Shown piece after piece: positions 50,698 through 60,188 of a stretch of 64,000 bases of DNA (position 1 is its first letter; each line of letters starts with the position of its first letter). Source of the DNA: Massilia phyllostachyos. GTDB lineage: Bacteria; Pseudomonadota; Gammaproteobacteria; Burkholderiales; Burkholderiaceae_D. The stretch is taken from the NCBI RefSeq assembly GCF_021044825.1, contig NZ_JAJNOC010000001.1, forward strand, positions 310,001-374,000. Reading direction: 5' to 3'. Both the position numbers and the translations under genes were made by a program. Under the pieces are notes generated by a model. The model was not told where the DNA came from, made no database searches, and worked only from the letters and a program-made list of their open reading frames with translations.

Positions 50698-51903
50698 CTA
50701 CAGGTACATGTAACGTCTCGACCACGGGATCTGGGCCGGATCCTGCCCCGCCTTCCCGCACACGATCTGGTACAGGCTGATCCGGTCATGCGCGAAGGCA
50801 TACGCGCAGCCGGCCAGGTAGACGTGCCAGATCCGGAAGCGCTTTTCGTCCGTCAGCGTCCGGATCTTTTCCGCATTCGCCTCGAAGCTGTCGGTCCACG
50901 CCGCGCAGGTGCGCGCGTAGTGGCGGCGCAGGTTTTCCACGTCGCGCACTTCCAGCCCGCCCTCCTGCATGGTGCGCACGACGGTCGCCAGGTGGGCCAG
51001 TTCGCCGTGCGGGAACACGTACTGGTCGATGAAATCCCCGCCGCCGTAGGCGGTGGCGCGGTTGTCGGCGTTGGTGGTGGTGATGCCGTGGTTCATCGCC
51101 ACGCCGCCGTCCGCGAGCAGGCTGTTTATTTGTGAAAAATAGGCCGGCAGGTGCTGCACGCCGACGTGTTCGAACATGCCGACGCTGGTGATGCGCTCGA
51201 ATTGCCCCTGCACGTCGCGGTAGTCCTGCAGCCGGATCTCGACCTGGCCCTGCAGCCCGGCACGCTCCACGCGCTCGCGCGCGAGCAGCGCCTGGTTTTC
51301 CGACAAGGTGATGCCGACGCAGCGCGCCCCGAACTGCTGGGCCGCGCGCAGCACCAGCGCGCCCCAGCCGCAGCCGATGTCGAGCAGGCGCTGGCCGGGG
51401 CGCAGGTTGATCTTGCGCAGGATGTGATCGATCTTCTTCTGCTGCGCCGTGGCCAGGTCCTCGTCGCCGTCCTCGAAATAGGCGCAGGAATACACCATGC
51501 CGGGGTCGAGCCAGGCGGCGTAGAAGGCGTTGGAGACGTCGTAGTGGTAGCGGATCGCTTCCGCGTCCAGGGCCCGGCTGTGCGGCACATGGCGGCGCAG
51601 GGCGTCGGCCAGCCGGCTGCGGCCCTTGCCGAGGTGCTCGGCCAGCGCATTGCCGACGCTGATGATGTCGGCGGCGCGGCCGCTGACGTCGATCGCGCCT
51701 TCGACATAGGCCTTGCCCAGGCTGTACAGCGACGGCGAGCGCAGGTAGCGCAGGGCGGAGCGGTGCGGCACGCGGATGGTGACGCGCGCGGGGTCGGTGG
51801 AGAAATCGAGCCGCTCGCCGTCCCATAACTCAACCCGCAGGGGCAGTTTGAGCTTGTCGCCCAGGCCTGTGCTCCAGGCCCCCAGCTTCATCTGTTCGAA
51901 CAC
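50698..51903 (-). CDS. cfa: Cyclopropane-fatty-acyl-phospholipid synthase
   Basis: A 401-residue SAM-dependent methyltransferase that adds a methylene to membrane unsaturated fatty acids. The GTG at 51903 is preferred because GGGAGG sits at ideal distance upstream; an ATG follows at 51891. The SAM motif is LLDIGCGWGALVLRAA. RYHYDVSNAFYAAWLDPGMVYSCAYF, GITLSENQ, SVGMFEHVG and FIDQYVFPHGEL are hallmark Cfa segments. The N-terminal lipid-binding domain (about 1-115) is also present. Length fits the E. coli enzyme (382). Confidence 0.92.
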   Translation of the reverse strand: MFEQMKLGAWSTGLGDKLKLPLRVELWDGERLDFSTDPARVTIRVPHRSALRYLRSPSLYSLGKAYVEGAIDVSGRAADIISVGNALAEHLGKGRSRLADALRRHVPHSRALDAEAIRYHYDVSNAFYAAWLDPGMVYSCAYFEDGDEDLATAQQKKIDHILRKINLRPGQRLLDIGCGWGALVLRAAQQFGARCVGITLSENQALLARERVERAGLQGQVEIRLQDYRDVQGQFERITSVGMFEHVGVQHLPAYFSQINSLLADGGVAMNHGITTTNADNRATAYGGGDFIDQYVFPHGELAHLATVVRTMQEGGLEVRDVENLRRHYARTCAAWTDSFEANAEKIRTLTDEKRFRIWHVYLAGCAYAFAHDRISLYQIVCGKAGQDPAQIPWSRRYMYL

Positions 51904-51961
51904 GGTCCACCTCCCGCATCGGGGCCGGAAGCGCGTGCTGGACGCGGGTCCGGCTACGAGT

Positions 51962-52055
51962 GTGTGAAAAATTCGTCGATGGCTGCGTTGCCTCGTCTCG
52001 CCGTACGATTGTACTGTCTTCGATTCGGCGCCTTGCCATCGCCGTTTTTTCACAC
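51962..52055. repeat. Palindromic MITE-like element between cfa and the HHE-PdxH gene
   Basis: A 94-bp element with imperfect terminal inverted repeats. The left end GTGTGAAAAATTCGTCGATG matches the reverse complement of the right end (GCCATCGCCG, TTTTTTCACAC) over about 20 positions. It encodes nothing. It lies 4 bases beyond the stop of the HHE-PdxH gene and could fold into a transcript-ending structure, or be a non-autonomous mobile element. Confidence 0.6.
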
Positions 52056-52058
52056 CCT

Positions 52059-53255
52059 CTACGGTTGCAAACGCAGTCGCGTCCAGCTGCCGTCTTCCTG
52101 CCGCTCGTAGACGATGCGGTCGTGGAAGCGGGAGCGGCGCCCCTGCCAGAATTCCAGGCGTTCGGGCACGAGGCGGAACCCGCCCCAGTTTTCCGGACGC
52201 GCCGGATCGTCACCGGCCCCCTGCGCCACCTGCTCGTAATTCTGTTCGAGCGCGGCGCGGCTGCCGATGGGAGCGCTCTGCTGCGATGCGATGGCCGACA
52301 AGCGACTCTTCAGCGGACGGCTGCGGAAGTAACGGTCGCTTTCCTCGACGGACGTGCGCTCCACACGTCCTTCGATGCGAACCTGGCGTTCCAGTTCACT
52401 CCAGAAGAATAGCAGAGCCGCATGCGGGTTGTCCTGCAGCTCCTCGCCCTTGCGGCTGTCGTAGTTGGTGTACCAGGTGAAGCCGCGCTCGTCGAACTGC
52501 TTGACCAGCACGATGCGCGAACTCGGGCGGCCGTTCGCCGCCACCGTGGACACCGACATCGCGTTCGGCTCGTTCACCTCGGCCTTGATGGCCTGCTCGA
52601 ACCATTGGGTGAACTGCAGCATCGGGTCATCCAGCACATCGGTCTCGTTCAGGCTGGCCTGGCCGTAATCCTTGCGCAGGTCGGCGACGGCCTGGCCGAT
52701 CGCGGGGGCCACCGGCGCGATGGGCGCGATCCCGCGGCGACGCTGCATCGCCTGGCCCAGCTGGGTCATCTGCTCCGGCGAGAACAGGCGCAGCGCCATC
52801 GGCGCCATCGTGCTCTCCTCGCGCTCCATGTGCGCCGCGTAGCGCTGGCAGAAGCGCTGCACCGCGCTGGCCGACAGCGCCGTCGACGTTCCTTCGGCGA
52901 TCAAGGTGAGCTGCTCGTGCAGGTCTTGCCACAGCGCGTCCATGTCCTTGTGGTCCTGCAGGATGACCGGCGCCAGCGCCTGCAGCGTGGCCGCATCCTC
53001 GCCCTGGGCGACGGCGCGCAGCATCGGGATCAGGTCCTGCTCCTCGTCGTCATGGTGCAGGTGGGCGGCTTTTTCGAAGTACTTCAAAACCGCTGCCGCG
53101 GCCTGGCGCGCCTGCTCGTCGGCGCCGAATTCGGGCAGGTGGGCGAGCAGCTTGTCGAGGGTGGACAATTGCTTGCGGATGCGGTTGTGGCAATGCTTGA
53201 GGACGGCGATCGGCTGGTCGAAATCGGGGGCGGTGTCGTGCAGGAGGGTGGTCAT
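52059..53255 (-). CDS. Hemerythrin HHE domain - pyridoxamine 5'-phosphate oxidase fusion
   Basis: A 398-residue fusion in one frame. The start at 53255 excludes an unlikely Arg-rich upstream stretch. Residues 15-170 form a hemerythrin-like four-helix HHE domain with candidate iron ligands His23, His67/68, Glu71/72, His102, His142 and Glu146 ([31 protein letters not shown]). After a Pro/Ala linker (about 176-188) residues 191-398 are a full-length Pdx[79 protein letters not shown], and the terminal [15 protein letters not shown]. The enzyme makes pyridoxal phosphate using FMN and O2. An oxygen- or iron-sensing N-terminal module is a plausible addition, by inference. Confidence 0.88.
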   Translation of the reverse strand: MTTLLHDTAPDFDQPIAVLKHCHNRIRKQLSTLDKLLAHLPEFGADEQARQAAAAVLKYFEKAAHLHHDDEEQDLIPMLRAVAQGEDAATLQALAPVILQDHKDMDALWQDLHEQLTLIAEGTSTALSASAVQRFCQRYAAHMEREESTMAPMALRLFSPEQMTQLGQAMQRRRGIAPIAPVAPAIGQAVADLRKDYGQASLNETDVLDDPMLQFTQWFEQAIKAEVNEPNAMSVSTVAANGRPSSRIVLVKQFDERGFTWYTNYDSRKGEELQDNPHAALLFFWSELERQVRIEGRVERTSVEESDRYFRSRPLKSRLSAIASQQSAPIGSRAALEQNYEQVAQGAGDDPARPENWGGFRLVPERLEFWQGRRSRFHDRIVYERQEDGSWTRLRLQP

Positions 53256-53344
53256 GGGGCGATTTGTCGACAGACGAAAAAAATTTGATTGACGAAGGAT
53301 TATTTTAGTGCAGTTGCGCAAGAGTCGTCCGCTAAAATGGCGGG

Positions 53345-54223
53345 ATGAACCTGAACGATACCCCCACTCTCGCACCAACCCTGGACGATGAAGTCGACTT
53401 CGCGCGCCGCTTCGGCGGGATCGCGCGCCTCTACGGCGAGCGTGCACTCGAACGCTTCCGTGCGGCGCACGTTTGCGTGATCGGTGTCGGCGGCGTCGGT
53501 TCCTGGATCGTCGAGGCGCTGGCGCGCAGCGCCGTCGGCCACCTGACCCTGATCGACCTCGACAACGTGGCCGAATCGAACATCAACCGCCAGCTGCAGG
53601 CGCTGACGTCAACCATCGGCATGCCGAAGATCGAGGCGCTGAAGGAACGCATCGCGCAGATCAACCCGTTCTGCAAAGTCACCCTGGTCGAGGATTTCAT
53701 CGACCCGCAGAACCTTGAGAGCATGATCGCCGGTAAAGGTTTCGACTACGTGGTGGACGCCATCGACGGCGTCAAGTCGAAAGCCGCGCTGATCGCGTAC
53801 TGCAGCGCGAATACATTGCCGCTGGTCGTGATCGGCGGCGCCGGCGGGCAGACCGACCCGACCAAGATCGAAGTGCGCGACCTGGCCCGCACCGAGCAGG
53901 AGCCGCTGCTGAAAAAGGTGCGCAAGATCCTGCGCGCACAATATGGCTTCGCCAAGGGCGAGAAGCACAAGTACCACATCGACGCCGTGTTCTCGATGGA
54001 GCCGCTGCGCTATCCGGACGCGGGCGACGCCTGCGCCATCGACGCCAATAGCATCACCGGCCTGAACTGCGCCGGCTTCGGTTCGAGCATGGTGGTCACC
54101 GCCACCTTCGGCATGGTCGCGGCCGGCCACCTGCTGCGCAAGCTGGCCGACGCGGCCAATGCCGAGCCGCTGGATGTTGCTCACGTGCAAACTGTGCAAG
54201 TCGAAGAGGCCTTGCTATCATAG
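53345..54223 (+). CDS. tcdA: tRNA threonylcarbamoyladenosine dehydratase
   Basis: A 292-residue E1-like ThiF-superfamily protein. TcdA (CsdL/YgdL) converts t6A37 of tRNA to the cyclic ct6A form using [47 protein letters not shown] is the characteristic N-terminus with the nucleotide loop [43 protein letters not shown] and [32 protein letters not shown] follow in order. Length is a little over the E. coli protein (268). The preceding gene is divergent. Confidence 0.92.
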   Translation: MNLNDTPTLAPTLDDEVDFARRFGGIARLYGERALERFRAAHVCVIGVGGVGSWIVEALARSAVGHLTLIDLDNVAESNINRQLQALTSTIGMPKIEALKERIAQINPFCKVTLVEDFIDPQNLESMIAGKGFDYVVDAIDGVKSKAALIAYCSANTLPLVVIGGAGGQTDPTKIEVRDLARTEQEPLLKKVRKILRAQYGFAKGEKHKYHIDAVFSMEPLRYPDAGDACAIDANSITGLNCAGFGSSMVVTATFGMVAAGHLLRKLADAANAEPLDVAHVQTVQVEEALLS

Positions 54224-54258
54224 GATCAGTTATCGATCACTTTGATGGAAGAACCCAC

Positions 54259-54801
54259 ATGATCCGTCGTACCGTATTTGCCGCACTGACGCTCGCCTTC
54301 GCCGCGAGCGCATCCGCCCAGGACACCACCCAGCAGCAGCAGGACCCTTCCAAGCCGACCACCCAGCCGGCGCCGGAGCAGCAGGCCGTGCCGCAGGCCA
54401 CCCAGCCGCAGGCGGTGCAGCCGCAGGCCGAGGCGGCGGCGCCGGCCGCGCCGACGCCGCAGGTCGAGATCATCGACCGCGTGGTCGGCAAGGGCAAGGA
54501 AGCCACCCGCGGCAGCAGCGTGTACGTGCACTACACCGGCTGGCTGCACAAGCCGCTGGCGCCGAAGCAGCGCGGCAAGAAGTTCGATTCCTCGTTCGAC
54601 CGCGGCGAGCCGCTCAACTTCCAGCTCGGCGCGGGCAGCGTCATCAAGGGCTGGGAACAGGGCGTGGCCGGCATGAAGGTGGGCGGCAAGCGCACCCTGA
54701 TCATCCCGAGCGCGCTGGCCTACGGCAAGCGCGGCGCCGGCGGCATGATCGCGCCGGACGCCGACCTGATCTTCGACGTGGAACTGGTCGACGTGAAGTA
54801 A
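54259..54801 (+). CDS. Exported FKBP-type peptidyl-prolyl isomerase
   Basis: A 180-residue exported FKBP. It has a signal peptide ([21 protein letters not shown]) and a Gln/Pro-rich linker (about 22-68, repeated PQA and TQP steps). A C-terminal FKBP domain (about 70-180) follows, with [65 protein letters not shown] and [11 protein letters not shown]. All positions of the isomerase pocket are recognisable. It should assist folding in the periplasm. It lies 35 bases after tcdA and 59 before cysK. Confidence 0.92.
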   Translation: MIRRTVFAALTLAFAASASAQDTTQQQQDPSKPTTQPAPEQQAVPQATQPQAVQPQAEAAAPAAPTPQVEIIDRVVGKGKEATRGSSVYVHYTGWLHKPLAPKQRGKKFDSSFDRGEPLNFQLGAGSVIKGWEQGVAGMKVGGKRTLIIPSALAYGKRGAGGMIAPDADLIFDVELVDVK

Positions 54802-54860
54802 GTCAAATGGTCGGGCCGGGCCTTTGCCGTCCCGGTCCGGCACACTGCGGGGAGGTTGGC

Positions 54861-55793
54861 ATGCGTATCGCAAACGACGTCACTGAACTCATCGGCAACA
54901 CGCCGCTGGTACGGATCCGCAGGCTGGCGCAGGGCGCCGGCGCCGAGATCCTCGGCAAGCTCGAATACCACAACCCCGCCCACAGCGTGAAGGACCGCAT
55001 CGGCCTGGCCATGATCGAGGCCGCCGAGCGCGCCGGGCGCATCCGGGCCGACACCGTCATCGTCGAACCCACCAGCGGCAACACCGGCATCGCCCTCGCG
55101 ATGGTGTGCGCCGCGCGCGGCTACCGCTGCAAGCTGGTGATGCCCGAAACCATGAGCAACGAGCGCCGCATGCTGCTGCGCGCCTACGGCGCCGAGCTGG
55201 TGCTCACGCCGGGAGCGGAAGGCATGCTGGGCGCGATCCGCCGCGCCGAGGAACTGGTGGCGTCCGACCCGCGCTGCTTCATGCCGCAGCAATTCAACAA
55301 TCCGGCCAACCCGGAAGTCCACCGCCACACCACCGCCGAGGAGATCTGGGCGGATACCGACGGCAAGGTCGACATCCTGGTCGCGGGTATCGGCACCGGC
55401 GGCACCATCACCGGCGTGGGCGAAGTCATCAAGGCGAGAAAGCCCGGCTTCCAGGCGATCGCCGTGGAGCCGGAAGCTTCGCCCATGCTGTCGAAGGGCA
55501 CCAAAGGGCCGCACCCGATCCAGGGCATCGGCGCCGGCTTCGTGCCGGAGGTGCTCAATACCGGCATCTACGACGAAGTGATCGCGGTGAAGAACGAGGA
55601 CGCTTTCGAGACCGCCCGCGCCGCGGCGCGCGAGGAAGGCTTGCTGGTCGGGATTTCGTCGGGCGCCGCCCTGTGGGCCGCGATCCAGGTGGCGCGCCGG
55701 CCGGAAAATGCGGGGAAGATGATCGTGACCATCATTCCCTCGTTCGGCGAACGCTATCTCAGCACGGCGCTGTACGCGAACCTGGCCGGCTGA
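54861..55793 (+). CDS. cysK: Cysteine synthase A (O-acetylserine sulfhydrylase)
   Basis: A 310-residue PLP enzyme of the cysteine synthase family. It makes cysteine from O-acetylserine and sulfide. The PLP lysine is Lys44 in HSVKDRIG. The phosphate and substrate loops are [11 protein letters not shown] and [13 protein letters not shown], and SSGAALWAA is the late conserved Ser. The start at 54861 has GGGGAGG upstream. [16 protein letters not shown] and [10 protein letters not shown] are more CysK-like than CysM-like. It is not linked to the sulfotransferase pair at 23221. Confidence 0.9.
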   Translation: MRIANDVTELIGNTPLVRIRRLAQGAGAEILGKLEYHNPAHSVKDRIGLAMIEAAERAGRIRADTVIVEPTSGNTGIALAMVCAARGYRCKLVMPETMSNERRMLLRAYGAELVLTPGAEGMLGAIRRAEELVASDPRCFMPQQFNNPANPEVHRHTTAEEIWADTDGKVDILVAGIGTGGTITGVGEVIKARKPGFQAIAVEPEASPMLSKGTKGPHPIQGIGAGFVPEVLNTGIYDEVIAVKNEDAFETARAAAREEGLLVGISSGAALWAAIQVARRPENAGKMIVTIIPSFGERYLSTALYANLAG

Positions 55794-55799
55794 AGCGGT

Positions 55800-56191
55800 T
55801 TATCTTTCCACTATCCAGGATAGCTGATCGTCGGGCCCCGACGAAGCATAGCGGTCCTTCCTGTCGATACGGCGCAGTTCCGCACGAGCCTTCCTGGCAT
55901 CGGGCGGGATCGATCTTCGGCCTGGTTTGACTCGAAGCGGGCATTCCATTCGATAAATATGCGCCATTGTTCGACCGCGAGATCCAGTACCGATCGCGCG
56001 AGGGGGCATACCATGAAGGTGTCAATGAACTGGTCTTGTGCGTCGTCGATCAGGGACAGGAAGCGATGGGGTATGCCATCGATATCGGCAATGCCGGCCC
56101 TCGGACCGTCCCACCATCCGTTTTCCACGTAGACCTGCTCGGGCGCGCCGAAGGTTTGCATCTGCAGCTCGAGCCGCTCAGTGGGCGTGGT
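55800..56191 (-). pseudogene. Hypothetical protein gene with probable frameshift
   Basis: The first part reads MTTPTERLELQMQTFGAPEQ and continues through YVENGWWDGPRAGIADIDGIPHRFLSLIDD to FESNQAEDRSRP at about 55910. In that frame the rest is unconvincing. If the frame shifts by one base near 55910, the continuation is DARKARAELRRIDRKDRYAS then SGPDDQLSWIVER and a stop at 55800, which looks like a natural charged C-terminus. A single-base deletion in the run CCCGCCCGATG would explain it. I know no family for the protein. It overlaps the end of the CDF gene by 14 bases and may be co-transcribed with it. Confidence 0.5.
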
Positions 56192-57161
56192 CATGATCGT
56201 GCCCATGGCCGTGATCATGCCCGTCCAGCGTGCAGTCATGGTGGGTCGTGCCTTCTTCCACCTGCAGGGTCGCGTGGTGGATCGCGAAATCGCTGCGCAG
56301 CCGCGCGGCGATCTCGTCCAGCACGTGGTCGCCCGGATAACCGCCCGGCATGACGACGTGGGCCGTCAGCGCGTTTTCGGTGGTGCTCAGCGCCCAGATA
56401 TGCAGGTCGTGCACCTCCTTCACACCGGGCTGGCCGCGCAGGTAGTCGCGCACCTTGCCCGCATCGACGCCCGGCGGCACCGCCGCCATCGACAGCAGCA
56501 CCGACTCGCGCAGCAGCGACCAGGTGCCGAGCACGATCACCACCACGATCGCCAGGCTCACCGCCGGGTCGATCCAGGTCCAGCCGGTGCCCATGATGAC
56601 CAGGCCCGAGATCACCACGCCCAGTGACAGCGCCGCGTCGGCCGCCATGTGCAGGTAGGCGCCGCGCAGGTTCAGGTCGCCCTTGCTGCCTGCCATGAAC
56701 AGCCAGGCCGAGAAACCGTTGATGACGACGCCGATGCCTGCGACGATCGACACCGTCAGGCCCTGCACCGGCGCCGGCTCGACGAAGCGCTGCACCGCCT
56801 CCAGCGCGATGGCGCCGCAGGCGACCATCAGGAGCAGGCCGTTGCCCAGCGCCGCCAGGATCGACGAGCCGCGCAAGCCGTAGGTATAGCGTCCGGTCGG
56901 CGCGCGTTTGGCCAGCGTGGCCGCACCCCAGGCCAGCACCAGGCCCAGCACGTCCGACAGGTTGTGGCCGGCGTCCGCCATCAGCGCGGTGGAGTGGGCG
57001 ATGAAACCGTAGATGAATTCGATGGCGACGAACAGCGTGTTCAGGCCGATCGCCAGCGCGAACGCGCGGCCGTGGCCGGCCGGGTCGGGCATGTGGTGAT
57101 GGTGGTGTCCGAAGCCGTGGGAGTGGCCGTGGTCGTGATCGTGGTCGTGATGCTGGCTCAT
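56178..57161 (-). CDS. Cation diffusion facilitator (Zn/Co-type efflux)
   Basis: A 327-residue CDF transporter. A His/Asp-rich N-terminus (residues 3-24) and C-terminus (HDHGHGHDHDHAH) flank six TM helices. The transport-site motifs are ADAGHNLSDVLGL in TM2 and LHMAADAALSLGVV in TM5, with the His and Asp pairs of Zn-type CDFs. The C-terminal cytosolic domain shows GVKEVHDLHIWALSTTENALTAHVV. The ATG overlaps the ArsR stop (ATGA), so both are one operon. It exports Zn or a similar divalent metal from the cytosol; exact specificity is not decided. Confidence 0.92.
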   Translation of the reverse strand: MSQHHDHDHDHGHSHGFGHHHHHMPDPAGHGRAFALAIGLNTLFVAIEFIYGFIAHSTALMADAGHNLSDVLGLVLAWGAATLAKRAPTGRYTYGLRGSSILAALGNGLLLMVACGAIALEAVQRFVEPAPVQGLTVSIVAGIGVVINGFSAWLFMAGSKGDLNLRGAYLHMAADAALSLGVVISGLVIMGTGWTWIDPAVSLAIVVVIVLGTWSLLRESVLLSMAAVPPGVDAGKVRDYLRGQPGVKEVHDLHIWALSTTENALTAHVVMPGGYPGDHVLDEIAARLRSDFAIHHATLQVEEGTTHHDCTLDGHDHGHGHDHDHAH

Positions 57162-57487
57162 GCGTCCATTCCATTGGCGGGTTCGGCGATGTGCTCGAAC
57201 ATATTGGCGAGCAGGCTGCTGATGTGGGCATCGGCAGCTGCGTAGAAAACCTGCTTGCCCTGGCGCTCGGCCTTGACGATGCGGGCGGCGCGCAGCAGGC
57301 GCAGGTGGTGGCTGACCAGCGAGCTGGACAGGTCGAGCGAAGCGGCGATGTCGCCTACCGCCGTCGGCTGCGACAGGCAGGCCAGCACGATGCGCAGGCG
57401 GGTGGCGTCGCCGAGCAGGTGGAAGAGGTCGGCGAGTTCTTCGACGGCGCCAGGGGCGTAATCCGGGTCGGGTTTCATATTCAACAT
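57158..57487 (-). CDS. ArsR/SmtB-family metal-sensing repressor
   Basis: A 109-residue ArsR/SmtB repressor. The winged HTH shows ELADLFHLLGDATRLRIVLACLSQPTAVGDIAASLDLSSSLVSHHLRLLRAARIVKAERQGKQVFYA. A C-terminal helix has Asp/His positions (AAADAHISSLLANMFEHIAE) like the alpha5 metal site of SmtB/CzrA. It is followed by the CDF efflux gene in an overlapping pair, and an SmtB-like dyad lies at its start. De-repression by excess Zn or Co is expected from the family. Met4 (57478) is an alternative start. Confidence 0.9.
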   Translation of the reverse strand: MLNMKPDPDYAPGAVEELADLFHLLGDATRLRIVLACLSQPTAVGDIAASLDLSSSLVSHHLRLLRAARIVKAERQGKQVFYAAADAHISSLLANMFEHIAEPANGMDA

Positions 57488-57508
57488 GTGAAGATCTGTT
57501 CACATGTT
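57483..57508. promoter_or_regulatory. ArsR/SmtB-type operator
   Basis: A perfect inverted repeat with 10-bp arms AACATGTGAA and TTCACATGTT around a 6-base spacer. It overlaps the start of the ArsR gene. The form fits the 12-2-12 type sites of SmtB/CzrA sensors. Confidence 0.82.
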
Positions 57509-57692
57509 ATGTAAAAACGTCCCAATAGGCAAGCCAGTGAGGATCGCGATCGGGGGGAGCCATGCGCAACCGGTACTGGAAAGAGCCGATGAGGATGATG
57601 TATGGGCGCCGCATCTCACTGTCAGCAAACCGGGTCTGGTCCGAGGAGCCGCTGTTGCCCATGGCGGAAGGACGAGTTCCGCCTTGAGCCTG

Positions 57693-57929
57693 CTAAAGGT
57701 TTCTTGGAGCAATACGGCGTTCGGGAGGATCGCCCTCTTCAAAGCCGGCGACAAATAGCATGAGCAGGTCGCTCGGCACCTTCTCATGTCCTGCTTCGAG
57801 CAGATTGTTGGCAATCATCGTGAGTTTGACCGGGTTGGCCTCGCCCCCGGTATTGTCGACTGCGCGCCTTGTAACTTTGCCGAGCTCAAATGCTAATTCG
57901 GCAATTATCGATCTGCCTGTGTCGTTCAT
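57693..57929 (-). CDS. Small hypothetical protein
   Basis: A 78-residue protein that I do not recognise. It has a good AAGGAA ribosome site upstream of the ATG and a composition like a folded small protein: [20 protein letters not shown], then [37 protein letters not shown]. It has no TM segment and no signal peptide. It lies in a gene-poor gap between the ArsR and PhoD-like genes. The rest of the gap (57509-57692 and 57930-58130) holds no gene I can support. Immediately beyond the PhoD-like stop, another frame down to 58034 has protein-like composition without a clear start. Confidence 0.5.
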   Translation of the reverse strand: MNDTGRSIIAELAFELGKVTRRAVDNTGGEANPVKLTMIANNLLEAGHEKVPSDLLMLFVAGFEEGDPPERRIAPRNL

Positions 57930-58130
57930 GTCATGTTCCTTCGTTGAGTATCTGGCTGGACTCCGCCGTCAAGATCAGCATAGCAGGTCACGGAGCCGAA
58001 CAAGCGCAGTCCTTCAGGAGGACAGGAAACAACTCACAGCAGGCCTTGCCCCAGCCCTTCGAGCGTTTTCACCGCGGTCGCTTGAAGCCACTTCAGCACC
58101 AGCTGCGCCGTCGGCAGTGCGATTGCTTCG

Positions 58131-60119
58131 TCAATGCTTTGCCATGTTCCGCCCGGCAGCCGCGCCAAGCGTCGCTGCCGGCTCCGGCGCCAGGAAGCGG
58201 GTCGAGGGCCGGCCGTCGGCGTTGTGCTGCACGATGCGCAGCGGCCGTCCTTGCGGGTCGAGCCACACCTGGCCGATGCCGGCGCCGTTCCAGACACGTT
58301 CGCCATGCCGGCGCGTGTCGGGCAGGTGCGGCGTGAGGGCGAGATCGCGGCGCTGGGTGAACCAGTTCAGCGGCGAGCGCGGGGAATACAGCCAGCGGTT
58401 GAGGCGGTCGAACCATTCGAGCAGGCGGCGCGGGAACTCGTTCTTGATGCCGCTGCTGGTGATCTGCCAGACATGCGGCATGCGGTCCGCATCGCGCACC
58501 TCGACATCGTAGGCAAAGGAATAGTGCACGTCGCCCGACAGGACCACGTAGTTGCCGGGAGTGCGCGAATGGCGGACGATGTTCAGGATGCTGCTGGCCG
58601 CGCCGCGGTGCGCCATCCAGTTCTCGGCGTCGACGGTCAGGGCCAGGCCGGCGAAGGTCGCGACCCGTTGCACCACCTCGATCAGCTTGACCCCGAACAT
58701 CGGCGTCGGCGAGACGATGACGGCGGCCGTCTCGTCCAGCAGCGCGTGCTGCAGCTCGGTCAAGGATTCCCAGTCCATCAGGCCGGAGGGATGGCCGGGC
58801 CGGCGCCGGTTGCGCCAGCGCCGGGTGCGGGTATCGAGCACGATGATCGTGGGCGTGGTCGGCAGCACGAAATCCCACTGGCGGAAGGACAGCAGGCGCT
58901 TGACCAGCGCGTCCTGCAGGGCCGCGTCCAGCCGGCCACCCGCGTCGCCCGCATCGCCTGTGGAGACCAGCGCCGCCGTATCGTCCAGTATCGTGTCGAA
59001 CACGTCCGGGCGGTTGCCCCAGCCCTGGCACAGCATGTAGGCGATCAGCGCATTGCCCACGATGCGGCGCGCGAACGGATGTCCGTAGACCGTGGATTCC
59101 CACTTGGCCGACAGGTTCCAGTCGTCGGTGATGTCGTGGTCGTCGAAGATCATCAGGGTCTGCACGTGCGCGAGCAGGCGGGCGGCCCGCGGCAGGTCGT
59201 GGCAAAAGCCTGCCATGTCCCGCGACTCGCGCCGCCAGCGCTGCGCATGCCTCGGCATGAGCGGCGGCGCCGGCGCGTCCGCCACCAGCGCCCACGGCAC
59301 GGGCGACCAGGCCAGCAGGTACATGGCCATCACCTCGGCCAGGGTCACCAGGTGGTTGTGCGCGTTCGCGGTGGTGAAGATCGGCTTTTCGCTGCCGCCG
59401 AAGAAGCGGTCGCGCAGCGCGTCGTTGGACCGGGCCGCGGGCAGCAGTTCTTCGCGCCGGTAGTAGCCGGCCGGGTGGCGGTACAGCGCCTCGCTGTCGG
59501 CGACCACGGCGCCGTCCAGGGATTCGCCGTACAGGCCCAGGCGTTCGATGAGCGCGTGGATCGCGGCCAGCATCGGCCCCGCCACGTCGTCGGCATACAC
59601 CTGGTCGCCGCACAGCATGAGCATGGCGGGCCGCTCCTCGGCCTGTGCGATGTGTTCGGCCAACAGGGCGTCGGCGCGCGCCAGGCCGTCGCGCGCGGGA
59701 TGGTGCGGCTTGCGGCAGGAGCCGAACAGGATGTTGTCGCTGCGGCTGCGCAGCACCAGGTTCGGCCGGGCCGCGCCGGCATGGAGCAGGTGCGGCGCCC
59801 AGTGCGCGATGCCGGCTTCCTTGCCGTCGTCCTGCGCAACGAGCAGGTCGTACTCGATGACGGTGTCCTGCGGCAGCGGCTCGGGCAGCACGGCGTCGAT
59901 CAGGTGCAGGCAGGCGTGGCGGCCGACGCGCACCACGCGGCAGCTGCGCGCGTCGAGCGCCAGGCGCCGCGGCGCAGCACCCCCGGGCGCCAGCACCAGC
60001 GTCAGGTCGAGCGGCGCGCTGCCGACCAGCCATAGCACCAGGCGGCCCGGCTCGAGGCGGCGCAGGATGGGACCGGCCAGCACGGGTGGCAGGCCCGCGG
60101 GGACGGGAGTCTGGGTCAA
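58131..60119 (-). CDS. PhoD-like phosphodiesterase/alkaline phosphatase
   Basis: A 662-residue PhoD-like metallophosphatase. The core shows NILFGSCRKPHHP, MLMLCGDQVYADDVAGP (metal-binding GDQxYAD), TLMIFDDHDITDDWNLS (DDHDITDDW, a hallmark of this subgroup), VIVSPTPMFGVKL and YVVLSGDVHYSFAYDVEV. No signal peptide is visible, unlike secreted PhoD. A long insertion (about 200-290) separates the first two metal blocks. The subgroup's substrate is uncertain. Phosphodiester or phosphomonoester hydrolysis is inferred from the fold. Confidence 0.85.
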   Translation of the reverse strand: MTQTPVPAGLPPVLAGPILRRLEPGRLVLWLVGSAPLDLTLVLAPGGAAPRRLALDARSCRVVRVGRHACLHLIDAVLPEPLPQDTVIEYDLLVAQDDGKEAGIAHWAPHLLHAGAARPNLVLRSRSDNILFGSCRKPHHPARDGLARADALLAEHIAQAEERPAMLMLCGDQVYADDVAGPMLAAIHALIERLGLYGESLDGAVVADSEALYRHPAGYYRREELLPAARSNDALRDRFFGGSEKPIFTTANAHNHLVTLAEVMAMYLLAWSPVPWALVADAPAPPLMPRHAQRWRRESRDMAGFCHDLPRAARLLAHVQTLMIFDDHDITDDWNLSAKWESTVYGHPFARRIVGNALIAYMLCQGWGNRPDVFDTILDDTAALVSTGDAGDAGGRLDAALQDALVKRLLSFRQWDFVLPTTPTIIVLDTRTRRWRNRRRPGHPSGLMDWESLTELQHALLDETAAVIVSPTPMFGVKLIEVVQRVATFAGLALTVDAENWMAHRGAASSILNIVRHSRTPGNYVVLSGDVHYSFAYDVEVRDADRMPHVWQITSSGIKNEFPRRLLEWFDRLNRWLYSPRSPLNWFTQRRDLALTPHLPDTRRHGERVWNGAGIGQVWLDPQGRPLRIVQHNADGRPSTRFLAPEPAATLGAAAGRNMAKH

Positions 60120-60188
60120 TCGGGCACGATACTGGTTGGATGAACGAACCAGTGTAGCAGACGCGCCGGAGCGCCCGCGGACGCCACG

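Noticed and set aside
57504-57758. Plus-strand 84-codon frame starting next to the ArsR operator
   Set aside because: The first part looks somewhat protein-like, but the end does not, it overlaps the better supported 78-residue gene on the other strand, and no ribosome site or family is visible.
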